This document shows positions 1-13,397 of a stretch of DNA of 64,000 bases, in pieces. The notes beneath the pieces were generated by a model. That model was not told where the DNA came from. It saw nothing but the letters and a program-made list of their open reading frames with translations, and did not search any database. Each line of letters starts with the position of its first letter. Positions within the stretch are counted from its first letter, which is position 1. The translations under genes were made by a program, and so were the position numbers. The stretch lies in contig CM049314.1 in the NCBI GenBank assembly GCA_026874595.1, positions 11,648,729 to 11,712,728 of the forward strand, given 5' to 3'. Origin of the DNA: Sipunculus nudus (Eukaryota > Annelida > Sipuncula > Golfingiida > Sipunculidae).

Positions 1-1940
1 AATAAAACCAGAACTAAGATGGCAGACAACTATCTGAGAAACATAACACCAAAATCATAAATGAGACCAACCTAATCATCAGTGACAAAATCTTAACACA
101 CATTCTTTAAGGTGTTAATGGTGAAAAACTATTCCAAAGAGAAGACACAATTTTGTGTGTTAATTCAAAATGCTTTATAGGCGATTAGGTCTCCTTACAT
201 AAAACAAAATGATATGTTGAATATATTTTTATCAATACAGTCGGGCCCACTTTGTGTCATATTGGTTAATAGGAAATCCTGTTTATTGTCACATAAATCT
301 GAAATCCCAAACCATTTCCTATATAAACAATGGTAAATCTGACCGTTTAAATTCATGGAATATTGTCATAATCCCGCTAATTGTCATGCTTGGAACCCTT
401 GGCAGTGATACCAGTTCCAGTTTATATCACATCAGCAGCCAACACGGCGATCAACGAGACCAAGAGCCTGTAATTGGTCAGGCGTATCGAACAATCACAT
501 CTCCCACCTGTGTGCGGCAGGCAAGTGCAGTGATGCATGAAGATCAATCCACGTCAATTAGCTAATTAACGTCTTAAGATACCACAGTAATCCAGTTCAT
601 TGCATTTCTTCGTACGTTAACAAGGGCGATGTTTGCTATCACATGTCATACATAATGAACTCCCAGCCTTTGCAAGGCCATGGTTTACACCTCGGTGATG
701 TTTCGCCAAAAACATATGAAGCACAAGCTCTTAACGTTCCTTACGACTAGAAATCCCCTTTAAGGGTCAACGAAAATCTGGAGGTTTTGTGAGCACTGGA
801 GGAGATACCCGGTCCAAAACCTCAATCGCGGTGAAACTTCAGAAAGTAGAAAATGGCATGACGATGCCTGCTCCCCAACAGTCCTGTTATAAAGACGATC
901 ATGGAAATTTGAGTCATTAATAAAATATCCAGAAAATAAGGCGCAATAGTCGGGGAAATAATTATTTAGTAAAATAATTTGCCTAGGTATAACGTTATAA
1001 CTGGGCCGCATATTTCCAGACATTTGACCTCATGACCCAGACGCTACGTCTCTTTCTGTTGGCAAGTTGGATTTTTGTCAGTTATTGCGGCATGTGGAGC
1101 AAAACTGACAGGAAATAAATTGTCAGGTGCACATAAAATTAATTTGATATGCTGTTATGCTATAAAAATATTCATAAATGTTTCTGTTTGCTTTTTGTTG
1201 ACAATTTATATCATTTGAGACATAACACTCCTTTTATGACTCAAAAGGACGTCGATGTTGAAGCCTGCATAATGTCACATCCCGGTTATTATCATAATTT
1301 ATGCATGCACTACCGACATGACAATAAGCGGGATTGACTGTACATAAGTTTAATGTCAAATAAAAAATTTCTGTATTTGTTTTGTGATCAAGGCAGTACA
1401 AGTGCTTGGCATAGTTCAAAGCAAATTCATGCAGGGTCAGATGAAGCCTGGGATGTTTGTGTGGCTTTTTATCATGTCTGCTGTTAATTATATATGCATA
1501 AGGTATAAGCCCTTAAAGGGGCCAATCACCTATAAAGCATGTTGAATTAACAAAAAAAATAGCTTCTTCCCTTTAAAACAAATCTGTATCTGCCAAAAAT
1601 TTGCTCTAAGACCATTTTCTTACTCATGTAAATGAGTGTTAAAAAGAGGGGACAAGGAGCTTAAACAACATAAACACACACATGGGGCTATGAGCACTGA
1701 GAAGCCTCAACACATGCCAATCAGGAGATGCTCTGACAGACTTGGCCCAAAGTTGATTATTATGATATTTCACAATATGTAAATATCGACCAAGCATTCA
1801 TGATACATAGGTAATATCATAACTAGAATACCGGTAGTCGACAAGCGACTACACTATCCACGGAAACCAGAGTGGGACGGGTGCAGTGAGGCAGGGATTG
1901 AGTGGCATGGGGAAATAGAGAGAGGTGTGTTGCATATTAG
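1..1940. other. Unassigned sequence, no recognised gene
   Basis: Several short open frames are present on both strands. None has a recognisable domain, splice context or codon pattern that separates it from chance. A short segment near 1512-1540 (TTAAAGGGGCCAATCACCTA) recurs in reverse complement near 53458-53480, so part of this stretch is dispersed repeat. Confidence 0.5.
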
Positions 1941-1945
1941 CATGG

Positions 1946-2855
1946 ATGTCTGCAGCCTAAATGTGTATGTAGGTGGCGCCAACTGCCACAAAATCCAGAG
2001 AGTATTCAAGTTGTATACCAATGCAAAATTTTAGGCAGATAAGTCAAACCAGTCCTGATTTTATCACACGGCAGACAAACAGACAGATACTGTTCCAAAA
2101 TGGTTGCAGGTGGCGCCACCAGTTTTGAGTATGATTAAGAGCTATGTGATCCTTACACATGCAAAATTTCAGGAGGATATGTCAAACCAGTCCTGAGATA
2201 TAAGCCCATATGTCTGCAGCCTGAACGTGAAAGTAGGTGGTACCACCTGCCACAAAATGGAGAAAGTTCTCCAAGATGTACATACATACAAAATTTTCGG
2301 CAGATAAGTCAAACCACTGCCGAGATATGAGTGATTTTTCCATGGCAGACAAACAGACGGATGCTGTGCAAAAATGGTTGCAGGTGGCACCACAAGTTTT
2401 GCGAATGATAAAGAGCTATGTGAGATCTATATCTCACATAAACTTCAGTAGGATAGGTCAATCAATCCTGAGATATAAGCCTGGATGTCTGCTGCCTGAA
2501 CGTGAATGTAGGTGGCGCCACCTGTCATTAAAACAAGAAAGCTTTCAAGGATGAATACACATGCACAATTTCAGGTGGATAAGTCGATTCACTGCAGAGA
2601 TATGAGAGATTTTATCCCAAGGCAGAGAAACAGTTTGACACTGTGTAAAAATGGTTGCAAGTGGCACCACCATTTTTTATGTATGTTATAAAGCTATCCA
2701 AGGGCTACATTTGTGCAAAATTTTTTTCCTGACTGGTCAAACAAGTCTGAAGATATGTGGGTTAATGTGTCAACACAGACGCAGAGATGGACGCACTGGA
2801 AGAAGGAAAAGGTCAATGTCAACGCAAAATAATTTGGCACCAGTTCACATGTGAC
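1946..2855. repeat. Tandem array of ~130-140 bp units with GGTGGCGCCACC core
   Basis: A degenerate unit recurs about seven times. Each begins near a GTGGCGCCAC-like palindrome (about 1972, 2110, 2236, 2384, 2512 and 2659) and runs through CAAAATTTCAGGYRGATAWGTCAAACCA-like sequence. A longer period of about 264-275 bp is marked by ATGTCTGCAGCCTGAA at 1946, 2210 and 2485, so alternate units are more alike. The short reading frames across it are by-products of the repeat. It resembles the internal arrays of non-autonomous elements common in mollusc genomes, but no element ends were identified. Confidence 0.75.
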
Positions 2856-3612
2856 CTGATAATCGCGTAAAAAATTCAGAAAAATCTGTCCAGTGGTCTC
2901 ACAGTTCTATTCCGGAAATGAATGCGACAGCTGTGGAACGCGGTCAAAAACATAGTACATTTTAATAATTTTTCAATATTGCTAATATTCAATAAAATAG
3001 ACTTTTAATTTCCTGTGCAGTCATGAAGAGGTATTTAGAAAACCTATAGATTTGTCATTCCAAGGTATAACAATTATATATGCTAGTAACAGAGTACTTA
3101 TAAATAACAACATAAAAGCACATCGGCTGTTGTTAAGTTGTTAATATTTATGTATTATATATGTGATACCTTGTAAGTAATTCTTGGTTAGTTTACAACC
3201 TGCATAACAAATACTGCTTTGTAATTGTATATCATATATGCCCTTGAGGACTGCATGTAAGTCCTAATATGGCCAGTTTTGACTGCATTACCTGGATTCA
3301 CCAGAGATCATCTGATCCATTCTGTCTAACAGAACCTGTGTAGCACATGTTTCATAAGTGGCAACTTGGGAGTCCTCTTGCATTCCCACTGCTTCAGTCA
3401 TCTCATCAAGCAGCCGCTGAGTATCATCTGGTGCTGCCATCTGATGGAAAAATGTGACATTAATAGTGCGTTCAATAGGCGGATCCAGGATTCACGTAAA
3501 GGAAAGGCCCAACCCAGGAGGACTAATGACAAAACTGAACAAGGCCTACAGGCCTTATGCAAACCTGTGCATTGGGAAATACACCAGGTATAATGCTGGA
3601 CCATTACTTCTC

Positions 3613-4305
3613 ATGCATGTGAACAATGCAAGTACTTAACATTTAGAATCAGAAACAATTACACAAACATCACTGCTGAAATTCTGGCATGGGTGCACAC
3701 AACACAAAAATGATTGTAGCTTGAATACAAAATGTCTTGTATACAACAAAGCTATCAGAGATATATACATATGCCCAATTTCAGACTGATATATCAAACC
3801 CCTTCTGAAAATAAGCAGGGACACACACTCTGCAAAAATAATTGTAGGTGGCGCCACCAGTCTTGTATATGACAAAGCTATTCGTTATGTATATATATAT
3901 GCCCAATTTCAGGCTGATATATCAAATTCCTCTATAGAAATAAGCAGGCACATACACTGTGCAAAAGTCATTGTAGGTGGCAACACCTGTCTTGTGAACA
4001 AGAAAGCCATCAAAGACACATAGACAGGTCAAAATATCAGGCCATTACATCAAACTTACCTTGAGTCTGATGCATGGGGCTGACCAGGCTTAGGTGAGAA
4101 AGGCAGTTGCCCCGAGTGAACTGTGACAAATTTGCTGGCTCAGGCTACTGCACTGAGTGAACTCATGACCTGCACCTGGCTAGACTGAGTGAACTTTTGA
4201 CCTGTACCTGGCTGCACTGAGTGAACTCTTGACCTGCTGCATAATCTGACACAGCTGGCAGTCTGCCAAAGCTATAAAAAGATCCAGGCTGAACTTTGGT
4301 GCCGA
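3613..4305 (+). repeat. Dispersed repeat, arm 1 of an inverted pair (with 19745-20545)
   Basis: This segment has three ~128-bp units carrying GGTGGCGCCACC-like cores (about 3848 and 3976) and a stretch of ~37-bp units reading ACTGAGTGAACTCTTGACCTG. The whole segment aligns in reverse complement to 19745-20545, from the GCAAGTACTTAACATTT end to the GGCAGTCTGCCAAAGC end. The two copies point toward each other across about 15.4 kb. They are most simply two insertions of one family. A reading frame across 3636-3875 is a product of the repeat. Confidence 0.75.
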
Positions 4306-4349
4306 ACTTGAACCATTGGAACAAAGAGAGATGTTATAAAAGATTATTT

Positions 4350-5420
4350 CTGTGAAATATTAAAAATTTGGCTTGACTGTTTCGTCGAAGAAGATTTTTA
4401 AAGGTTTTTTTTTAGCTTTTACTCAATAAAATCTAAGAAAATGCAGAGTTTTTCAGATGGCTAATTTTTTGCATTAAATTTCATGATGCTAGCTCCAATC
4501 GTTTTCGACATAGTATGGGTTAACGTACAGACGACGAACGCCGCCACACCATCGCATTAGCTCACAGGTTCACTAAAAATTACTACAGATGCATATTGAA
4601 TGCAAAATTGTAATACAGATACATCTCACTGATGGCAAAATCTTGAATTAAATTTACTATGGTTACCAATGATTTATAATCCATGTACAGCCGTCTTTAT
4701 ATACCCGCAGAGAGCTGTATACCTGTATAGCTGTATAATCAGAAATCTACATTTTTAAAAGCTTTTAAAAAACATTCTTGTCAATATTTACCATAGATAA
4801 CCTGAAATCTAAATGTCTAGAGGTATGATGTAATTGATGTTGATAAACTGGTGCCAGGCTAGATGTATCTGCTTCACACAGCTAACATATATGGTAAAAT
4901 GACTCAATTCAATCTTTATAATTCAGCCAAAATTCATTCTTTGGAACCATAAAAGACAATTATTATAAGAATTATTCATTGGATTATTCCTGTAAAATAT
5001 TAAACAAATTGGCCTCAGTGGCATCAGTCAAAAATCGTTTTGCAGGTTTATAACTCATATGGGAAAATACAGCAAAATGGCTAAGTTAAGCTTCCCATAA
5101 CTCAGCCAAAAATCACTGAACCAAAACCATTTGAACAAACTTGAATTATCAACATCTAAGGATAATTAATGTGTGAGATTTAAGAATTTGGCCCAGTGGT
5201 TTTTGAGAAGAAGATCTTTGTAGCCACTGAGCTAAAATGGGCTGTTACAGCATATGAATAAATTCAGCTTACCATAACTCAGCCAAAAGTCACTGAACTG
5301 AGACCATTTCAACAAACTTCAGAAAGCACTACCCTAGAATCATTTCTGTGTGATATTAAACAATTTGGCCATATGGTTTCATAGAAGAAGTTTTTTGTAG
5401 CCGTCAGTATGGTATGTGCA
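4350..5420 (+). repeat. Degenerate tandem repeat, ~180-bp units, related to 8735-9170
   Basis: Copies of CATAACTCAGCCAAAAATCA, followed by CTGAAC-like sequence, occur near 4910, 5090 and 5270, spaced about 180 bp. The 4360-4580 part carries a terminal motif, ATGGGTTAACGTACAGACG, followed by GCCGCCACACCATCGCAT. That motif recurs at 9105-9170, together with similar upstream sequence. No coding potential is visible. Confidence 0.6.
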
Positions 5421-6438
5421 CTGATGACCCCCATACAACAAGGGACCCATGGGTCACGGCCCTCAGCTGATCCTGATTGGACTATAAATGTTTCTCCACT
5501 GTGATACTATATCGAGTCAATAAAGCTTATGAATATCATGGACATGTTGGGCTATTATAAAGGAATGTAATGTAATATGTGAGTAAATGATAAATGAAAT
5601 TACCCAACTGATGGATTAATAGAGTAAAATATAGTGGTTTATTTTTTATTTATTTAGGAGGGGTTGAAAATTGTGCTATATTTGAGCAAATATGAATGCA
5701 ATGACAGCAGTAATAAGCAGTAGTAGAATGATGATAAGGCTATTTGTTGAAGGATCTAAAGTGTATGGTAGTCTGCAAGCTTTCAATTTGACAGATATGA
5801 TGCTATGATTAACTATGCTGATGAAGTGATTTATGAATTTGTGACTGTATGACACAATATCTCTTTAGTCTTGACAAGGTACATTATTGTGATGCCCACT
5901 ATGTCTACATATTACACAATATTGACATAGTTTCTGGCATGTACATAGGTACCTATGGACGAATAGTTATACAAAATATTAAAGTATGAATATATCTGAT
6001 TCATCATGTTCTTGCTTACTGAGGCTGACTTTGGGATGGGGTTCGGAGAAGGGAAAAGTGAGGGCAGCACGAAGGTGGATGTAGAAATATTCTATTGTAA
6101 TGTTTTTCATTTATATAAAAATATGAAAAGCTAAGAGGAAAGGGGCCCTCCTACTTGGTTATAGTAAAGTTCTAAATATATGATTGCAAAATAATACCCT
6201 GACAAGACTGTCATGAAGAAAAACAGTAAAAGTTTTGAGATACTGTGATGCATATAAAAATTTACAGATGGACAGGCAAGTGGACAGAATGGACTAATAC
6301 TTTTATTTCACTTTCAAGGGAATAATGCATTTAAGTTTATATATAAGCCTATTTTTAGCATATCCACTTTTTCCATTAAGAAGTTTTTATTTGAATCATT
6401 TTTTTTATTTACAGGTTTTATAAATTTTTAATTAAAAA
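5421..6438. other. Unassigned AT-rich sequence
   Basis: No reading frame of note, no repeat unit and no RNA gene was recognised here. Confidence 0.4.
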
Positions 6439-6578
6439 AAAAACTGAAAATATAAGTTGAAATATTAGAATTGTTGCAAAAGTTGCAATCATTATATATA
6501 CAGAGTAATAAAACTGAAACTATAAGTTAAAATATTAGAATTGTTGCAAAAGTTGCAATCATTATATATCCAGAGTGT
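6439..6578. repeat. Two-copy direct repeat, 70-bp unit
   Basis: The unit AAACTGAAAMTATAAGTTRA followed by AATATTAGAATTGTTGCAAA occurs at 6441 and again at 6511, with only a few differences. It is a simple local tandem duplication. Confidence 0.85.
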
Positions 6579-7129
6579 AGCTCATATTGGGTCATATTAT
6601 TCATACACATATATTTTATTATTTTTAAATCATAAATGTTTAAACTGAAGTTAAAAGAAAATAATGTCACAACATGGCATCTACAAGAATATTCCTTGAA
6701 TCACTATTAAAAAGTTTTGCACATTGGAGTTTTCAGTACATGCTTAATTTTATTCACCAAAATAAAATAAAAGATTCTGTAAATTTGATAAAATAAAACA
6801 TCTTTTCAAATAAAGTATACACACTGTTGGTTGAATGAGGGACAAACAATATCATTGTGCTAATTACTATCTCAGTTTTAATTTATTACTGGAATTGATA
6901 GTCAATTTCACACCTGGTGAAGTTTTTACTCTTCTGAAGTTAGGAATTACGTATCTGATGAACATCCACACTCTCATAGCAATACACCACTTTGTGGACA
7001 CAATTAAATGTACACTTTAATCATTGTAACCCTGGTGGTACAATACAAAATCTAAAATGTAGCATAGCCTAGAATAAGAATGAATCAAATACAGAAAATA
7101 TTAACATTCAATTAGTTTATGTACCATCT

Positions 7130-7145
7130 GGGGGGGGGGGGGGGG
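7130..7145 (+). repeat. Poly-G tract (16 G)
   Basis: An uninterrupted run of 16 G. It is one of an unusually large set of long G or C runs in this AT-rich window and may be a sequencing-length-uncertain site. Confidence 0.9.
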
Positions 7146-7324
7146 TGGAGTGCAGGGCAGATGGGAAGCCTGCTGGTAGTGGCCAAGCTGAGCCAAGGCA
7201 AGCTGCCTGGGGTGCGTTACATAATGCAAATGAAGGCTGTTCTACTAGGTGGGCTAGATGTAAACAACACTTGACATGGTGTACGAAAACAAGAATAAAA
7301 GCTATTCTTTCCAATCAATTTCTT

Positions 7325-8690
7325 TGAAATTTCAGATTTTAAAAGATTAAATCTTTATGTATATATGCTGTGAAAATTAAATCAACAGTGCTTACAGGGA
7401 AAAAACGTGCCATTGCAAAAGTTGGACGAGATTTAAGGTATTGATTTTTTATTTATGCTAATAACTTGAAAAATTTGCAAAATTCAGATCTAATTTTGGG
7501 TAAACAATTGAATCTTGATTAAATAAAGTTATATTCCTGAAAAAAAGTCTCTAGGTTCAGCAATTCTCATGTTAGGTGAGTAAATATATTTCCTGATATT
7601 TTAAAAATTGCATTATATTTTGGCCAATAACTTCAAAATAATACCCAATACTGACCTAATTTTTGGTATGTTCATAGAAAATGTATGAAAGAATGTGAAT
7701 ACTAAATATGATCAAAAACAGATCAGTGGTTTTGATATTAGGCAGCCTTGAAGTTTAACAATGGCTTTTTTATGGAAAACGGAGGTTTTTCCTTAATATC
7801 GAAGGAACAAAGTCCTAATGACCCAATTTTCGGTATGGTAGGAGATTTTGGAGACATCTAAATTATGCCAACAGCCTGGGGAGCATAGAGATGTGCACTG
7901 AATGACCTACAGTCATCAAAATGGACTGCTTGACAATGCAAGGGAAATCAAAAAGAGCCTAAAAAAATTCAATAACTAGCCTAATTTTGCAGCTTTTTTT
8001 TCAAATTTCAGATTTTAACAGATTAAATCCTTATGTGTACATGCTGTGAAAATTAAATCCTCAGTACTTACAGGAAAAAAATGTGCCATGGCCAAAGTTG
8101 GGCAAAATTTAAGGTACCAATTTTATATTTTTGCCAATATTTAAAAAAATTTAACAGATTTTGATCTAATTTTTGGTATACAATTAAATTTTGATTAATT
8201 AAAGTTGTATTACTGAAAAAAAGTCCCTACCTTTAACACTTTTGGTCTTAAGTGACCAAATATCTTTCCTGATTTTTTTACAAAGTCCATTATGTTAGGG
8301 CCCATAACTTTTTTAAATTAAATAATACTGACTTAATTTCTGGCATGTACATAGGAACTATATAGAGAAATATTTATAGTAAATATGAAGAAAACCAGAT
8401 GAGTGGTTTTGATATTAGGCAGTCCTGAAGTGTAAAAATAGATTTCTAATAAAAAATTGAGGTTTTTCTTTAATATCTCGAAGGAACGAAGTCCTATTGA
8501 CCCAATTTTCCGCTTGGTAGGAGATTTTGGGGACATCTAATGGTATGCCTAATTTCAGATTCATAGGTCCAATGGTGTCGAAACGTGCCAGTCTTATGGA
8601 CAGATATACGGACGGACGGACAGACAGATGGACGACGGACAATGGACCACGACTATAGCTCAGATGACTTATAGTCAGCTGAGCTAAAAA
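7325..8690 (+). repeat. ~677-bp two-unit tandem repeat ending in a shared terminal hairpin
   Basis: The segment starting AAATTTCAGATTTTAAAAGATT near 7330 is repeated from about 8007. The two units stay parallel through GATATTAGGCAG (7735 and 8411) to GGAGATTTTGGRGACATCTAA (7851 and 8519). The second unit ends with a GACGGACGGACAGACAGATGG tract and the inverted repeat AGCTCAGATGACT / AGTCAGCTGAGCT at 8657-8685, followed by A-rich sequence. The same ending closes repeats at 43935-43963 and 63050-63078. No coding capacity is seen, so this is most likely a non-autonomous element with a tandem core. Confidence 0.7.
8657..8685. repeat. Terminal hairpin (13-bp arms, 3-nt loop)
   Basis: AGCTCAGATGACT, then a 3-nt loop, then AGTCAGCTGAGCT. 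Twelve of 13 positions pair. It is preceded by a GGACGGAC tract and followed by AAAAA. Confidence 0.8.
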
Positions 8691-8699
8691 AGGCCAATG

Positions 8700-9185
8700 C
8701 AGGTGGCGCCACCAATACCTCAATTTCAGATATGTCTCATGTGACCAACATTGGCATAAAATTTGGTGATGATAGCTCCAGCCGTTTCTGAGATTGTAAT
8801 TTTAGTATGCTTTTTTGGACAGATGACTAAGTTCAACTTCCTGTAACTCGGCCAAAAATCACCGAACTTAAACCATTCGAACAAACTTGAGAGAGATTGT
8901 TCCAGGAATCATTTCTGTGAAATATTGGACAATTTGGCTGAACAGTTTCGGAGAAAAAGATTTTTAAAGCTTTTTTAGCTTTTTCCCTATAAAATCTAAG
9001 GAAATGCAGTTAGCCAAAAAATAAGCAAAATCGGATAGAGTTTTTTAGATGACTAATTTTTTGCATAAAATTTTGTGATGCTAACTCTTGAAGTTTTCAA
9101 GATAGAATGGGTTAACGTAAAGACGCCGGACGCCGCCACACCATTGCATAAGCTCACAGGTTCGCAAAAAAAACCCCACAGGTCC
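8700..9185 (+). repeat. Dispersed repeat copy related to 4350-4580
   Basis: It begins with AGGTGGCGCCACC (8700), continues through GTAACTCGGCCAAAAATCAC and TTTTTAAAGCTTTTTTAGC, and ends in ATGGGTTAACGTAAAGACGC near 9107, followed by CGCCACACCATTGCATAAGC. The 4360-4580 segment shows the same order of blocks. A 14-G run follows at 9197-9210. Confidence 0.65.
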
Positions 9186-9850
9186 AGAAAAAAAATGGGG
9201 GGGGGGGGGGTCTTGACCACAAAATTTGGTCTGATACAATTCTCAATGGTTGCGTTTGATCAAGGTAACCATACGACAGGAAGATATAATATTCTTTTAT
9301 ACTTTTTTTTGTTGGAGATAACTTTACATTTTTAATGCTAGCTAACAAACTACTTTCATCTGCAGAATTCCATTCCAATTTTGGACATATTATGACAGGA
9401 GAGTTTACGTAGCACACGCTTTCTCTCATTTTTTTATATCCTACTGTTAATCAGTCTAAGTGACAACCGCACCTGCAGCCCCAGGGTGTTAATCATTCCC
9501 ATTGCTGGGTCATACCACCGAGGTACCCCCAAAAGGAACACTGGTTTGTGAGTGAAATACGGCCTTGGGGCACGGCCTTCTCAATAAGCATGTAGAGCAC
9601 TCACCCTGTGTGGGGGCTGAACATGAAAAGTCTTGCCATCTCAACTGAAATATAAACACATGATCTCCTGGATTTGAGTATTATAATGATCCATCCCTAG
9701 ACCACAGAAGCCGGTGAGTGGTGAGTGATATATAAATATAATCAAACCTAGATTTCAGGTTTTATACATACAACAATAAATCAGATCCTATTGTCAAGAC
9801 ATAGAGTGAATAAGGGGCATTCTGCTTCAGAGTCCATCATCTTAACAATT

Positions 9851-10232
9851 AGGCTAAATCCCATATTAATGGCAGGAAATTACATAGGCTAAATCCTATT
9901 ATAATGGTGGGAAGTTACATAGGCTAAATCCTATAATAATGGTGGGAAGTTACATAGGCTAAATCCTATAATAATGATGGGAAGTTACGTAGGCTTAATC
10001 CTATAAAAATGGAGGGAAGTTACATAGGCTTAATCCTATAAAAATGGAGGGAAGTTGCATAGGCTTAATCCTATAAAAATGGAGGGAAGTTACATAGGTT
10101 TAATCTAATAATAATGGAGGGAAGTTACATAGGCTTAATTTTATAATAATGGAGTGATAGTCACATAGGCTTAATCCAATAATAATGGTGGGAAATAACA
10201 TAGGCTAAATCTTAGAAAAATGGTGGGAAGTG
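9851..10232 (+). repeat. 35-bp minisatellite, about 11 copies
   Basis: The unit AGGCTAAATCCTATAATAAT followed by GGTGGGAAGTTACAT repeats with an exact 35-bp register (first copies at 9851 and 9886). Drift toward AGGCTTAATCCTATAAAAATGG in the middle copies suggests local homogenisation. There are no intervening unique spacers, so it is not a CRISPR array. Confidence 0.92.
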
Positions 10233-13198
10233 AGGTATTCAAGTGCGCCCATATGATGGTCATCTCTGTCCCCACTATACTCGCTGTATGCCTTTGGTTT
10301 AAAGGTCAGTAAATGTATAAAAATGATACAAGTTTAATTTTATTTGCTATCAAAATCATGAAATCTTGAGTATTTTGGCAGTTTAAGTGCCCAAAACTTG
10401 GGTGTTCATTCTTTCCAGTAACAAAGGTAGTTTAATAATTGCTTTTCTTTACAAAATCCTCTCTAATGTACTTCTATAGACCAAATAGGGACACACAGTT
10501 GCACATTTCTGGAACCAAGTTCTTCAGACAATTAAGTTTTTCAGTTTTTATATTGAAATGTATTTCATTTTAATGCATTTGACATCAAGGTTTAAAACAT
10601 GAATGATTTGCAGAGTAACCCCTGACAAAAATTATATTACATTTATATTTGCAAAAAAATTCAAAGACATAGATTTATATTTTTTTGCAGTGCCAAATAA
10701 ATTTTGTTGGTCTAGTTTTTAATCATTTTGAAAATTTATATGTGGATCATGAAAACTAAATTAAAGTAGCACATAAAGGGTGAGGAAGATTTCGACATTT
10801 CTTGATAACTGGCTGCACACGAGAGAGTTCTTATCAGTAGACTGTTGGCACCTCATTAATGAGCTCTGGTTTTGTGTACATATGCTCAGACTTGTGTTTT
10901 CAGCTCTTGGCTCAGAATACCAGGTAAAGCCCAGACAGTTAAACTGGACTGGCATCTGAACCCTGGTAGGTTGTTTGAATAATTTACCATAACACTGATG
11001 TCATCTTAAATATTTTAAATGATGTTACTGTGGTGTCAAAAAGGGGAAAATTAAAAGAACTTTGATTCAATTAAAATTAAACCTAAAAATGTAACATGGG
11101 ATGCTTTAAGACCATTGTCACTATACTGGTTAGATAGACATGCATCTAAAAGGTAAGCCCAATAACTTATATATATTCATAAATGTTATCCTATAGAGCT
11201 GCTGTAAATGAATATCTATTCTATTAAACGCATATCTGTTCCATCTAACATGGGGTTTGGTAACTCCTAGGGGTAGTGGAAATCAGCATCCCTTATTTCC
11301 ACTCCTCCAGGCACTTCCTTTATTTAAATATATTTCTATAATAAAAGCAAAAGACCTGCACTATTCAATATGACATTGTATATGCTATTTTGATCCACTG
11401 AGGTATTTCTACTTTCAATGCTCTGAAATTACTGTGAAAGTGCAATGTCAAAAATGGCCCTGAAGAGAGATGCTGAATAAGGATTTAAATTAAGTTCTGG
11501 AGAACATTCTACAAGTACAACACGAGTGTCTCAGGCTTGTGTCATTTGTGGCTTCATGAATGCTGCAACAATGAAAACAGCGTTGGTTTGCAAGTGAGTC
11601 GTTAAAAGAAGTAATACACACCGTGTGAGCATCTGTACATGGGTTGTCATGTGAGGATTCTGCTTACAACATGTCATCAACCTTGAAATCGTCCAGCCCA
11701 CTGCACGGTCTATAAAACATCTATCTCAGAAGGTTGATGCGCTCCAATTATCGTCCACCACACGCGCGGCTGCTTTATTTTGCCGTTGTTCACTCCAACT
11801 AGGTGGCAGCACATCCGTCAAACACGGTTGGCGGCAGTTTGCCACAAACAGGCAGGCCAGTTAATGTTCTCAAAGTCATTTTCTAGCATTTTTGATTGAT
11901 TTTGTACATTATTTGTGAAACGAACCCTTTTTTCTCTTTCATTTTAATCCATCCCCAAACGGATAATTAATTAAACATATGCTTAATTTAATACATTTAA
12001 TTATAAAATTAGGCTACACATGGCGTGAGTCATGAATCTGCACGAGAGTAGGACTATATGTGTTGACAGCACTGGTATGGGTCTCAGAACACGGCAGCTA
12101 GGCGCTTTACAAGTTCAATACAACGGTAGCTTTTGTCAAAAATTGTTGCTTAGGAATATTAGGAAAAAGGCCAGTAGCGCGAACTGGAATTCCCATTTTT
12201 TCACTCAAAAGTTAATCAAACAGTCTAACATAAATGCCTTAACGCCGGCATTTTTAAATAGACCTACTTTAGGCCTACTATTGACATGCATGCAATAATA
12301 ATATCGTACACATGGTATGATTATTACATCTAGGACGTTACCCCTGCGTTTATAAGGGTTCGGTTTTACATGATAGTTTGGAAAACACCTGAAGTACATA
12401 TCCTCTCAACAATCAAAGATAGTTGCCAATCATCTGCTTATGACAGCCTACCCAGTATATGTAACTTGTAAGCACTAAAACTGTTGCTCACATACAATTT
12501 CCCGCCATAAAATCACATGAATGAAACTGAGCGCACAGGCGTGTACCAGGCCTTACATGAAACGAGTCTCTGCATGATTGGCTCTCTTTCTGGGGGTCCT
12601 ATAGACAGCGCGTCTTTCTGCAAATATGCTATTTTTCGTCAGATGAGAAAGAAATAACAGTATTTGTATATATACTTTACATATATAGGCCTAGGCCATT
12701 CAAAATTGTCAAACACTAAAATACTAATGAAAAATAATAACACCAACAGAATTTTCATATTTCTTTCATATGATAATGAAAGGATATATGATTAGTTTCC
12801 ACTCGTTTGATAAAATACTCACATTCCATCGAATTTGCCGGGGAAATGGCGTTATGATATCAGAAACGTCAATGGGTAAAATTGCGAGTATGATCAGCCA
12901 TGCACTATTTATATACAGATCATAATTAGGCCTATTATGACAACTTTAAATTATCCTATCAGACGATGTAAGACATCCGATCATTGAGTTATTATAAGAC
13001 AATTAAGGGAATGAAAAACAAAAATGGCCAAAATGGCTGATTAAAAAAAAAAAGATTATTGCAGATTTATCTGAATATTTTACAGATTACAAGCATATTC
13101 ATAATAAAAAGTAGGCCTACTGTTTTGACTGCTAAGTTATGTTGTCTTAAATAGCACTTTTAGTATTTTGCCATGCTGAATTAGCTGTAGCTCCCCCT
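10233..13198. other. Unassigned sequence
   Basis: Short frames at 10761-10955 and 12032-12399 have no recognisable domains and no credible splice partners. The palindrome TAGGCCTA or a close variant recurs near 12266, 12688, 12929 and 13113. Nothing else stands out. Confidence 0.4.
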
Positions 13199-13200
13199 GA

Positions 13201-13350
13201 CCCCCCCCCCCCCCCATAGCCCCCTGACCCCCCCCCCCCCTTTCATATACTTTTTGTCTGCCGTTATGCTGTGAAAAGAAATCGTGGCGTGAGCCCTGAT
13301 ATATATATAGGCCATATACACAGTATATATATATATAGGCCATATACACA

Positions 13351-13395
<45 letters not shown>

Positions 13396-13397
13396 CC
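13201..13397. repeat. Poly-C tracts plus compound TA microsatellite
   Basis: Runs of 15 C (13201) and 13 C (13228) are followed by TA repeats (13299-13397). The TA part contains a duplicated TATAGGCCATATACACAGTA block. The peptide frame across it is a low-complexity artefact. Confidence 0.9.

Noticed and set aside
254-565. 103-codon frame at the left end
   Set aside because: Residue pattern not recognised, no splice partner and no repeat or domain support. It is likely a chance frame.
8600-8690. Calling the hairpin-ended repeats Helitrons
   Set aside because: The hairpin is directly followed by A-rich sequence without a clear CTRR end at the usual distance, and no TC 5' end or Rep/helicase was seen. 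Left as an open class.
9851-10232. Possible CRISPR-like array
   Set aside because: The copies are contiguous with no unique spacers, and the genome is eukaryotic.
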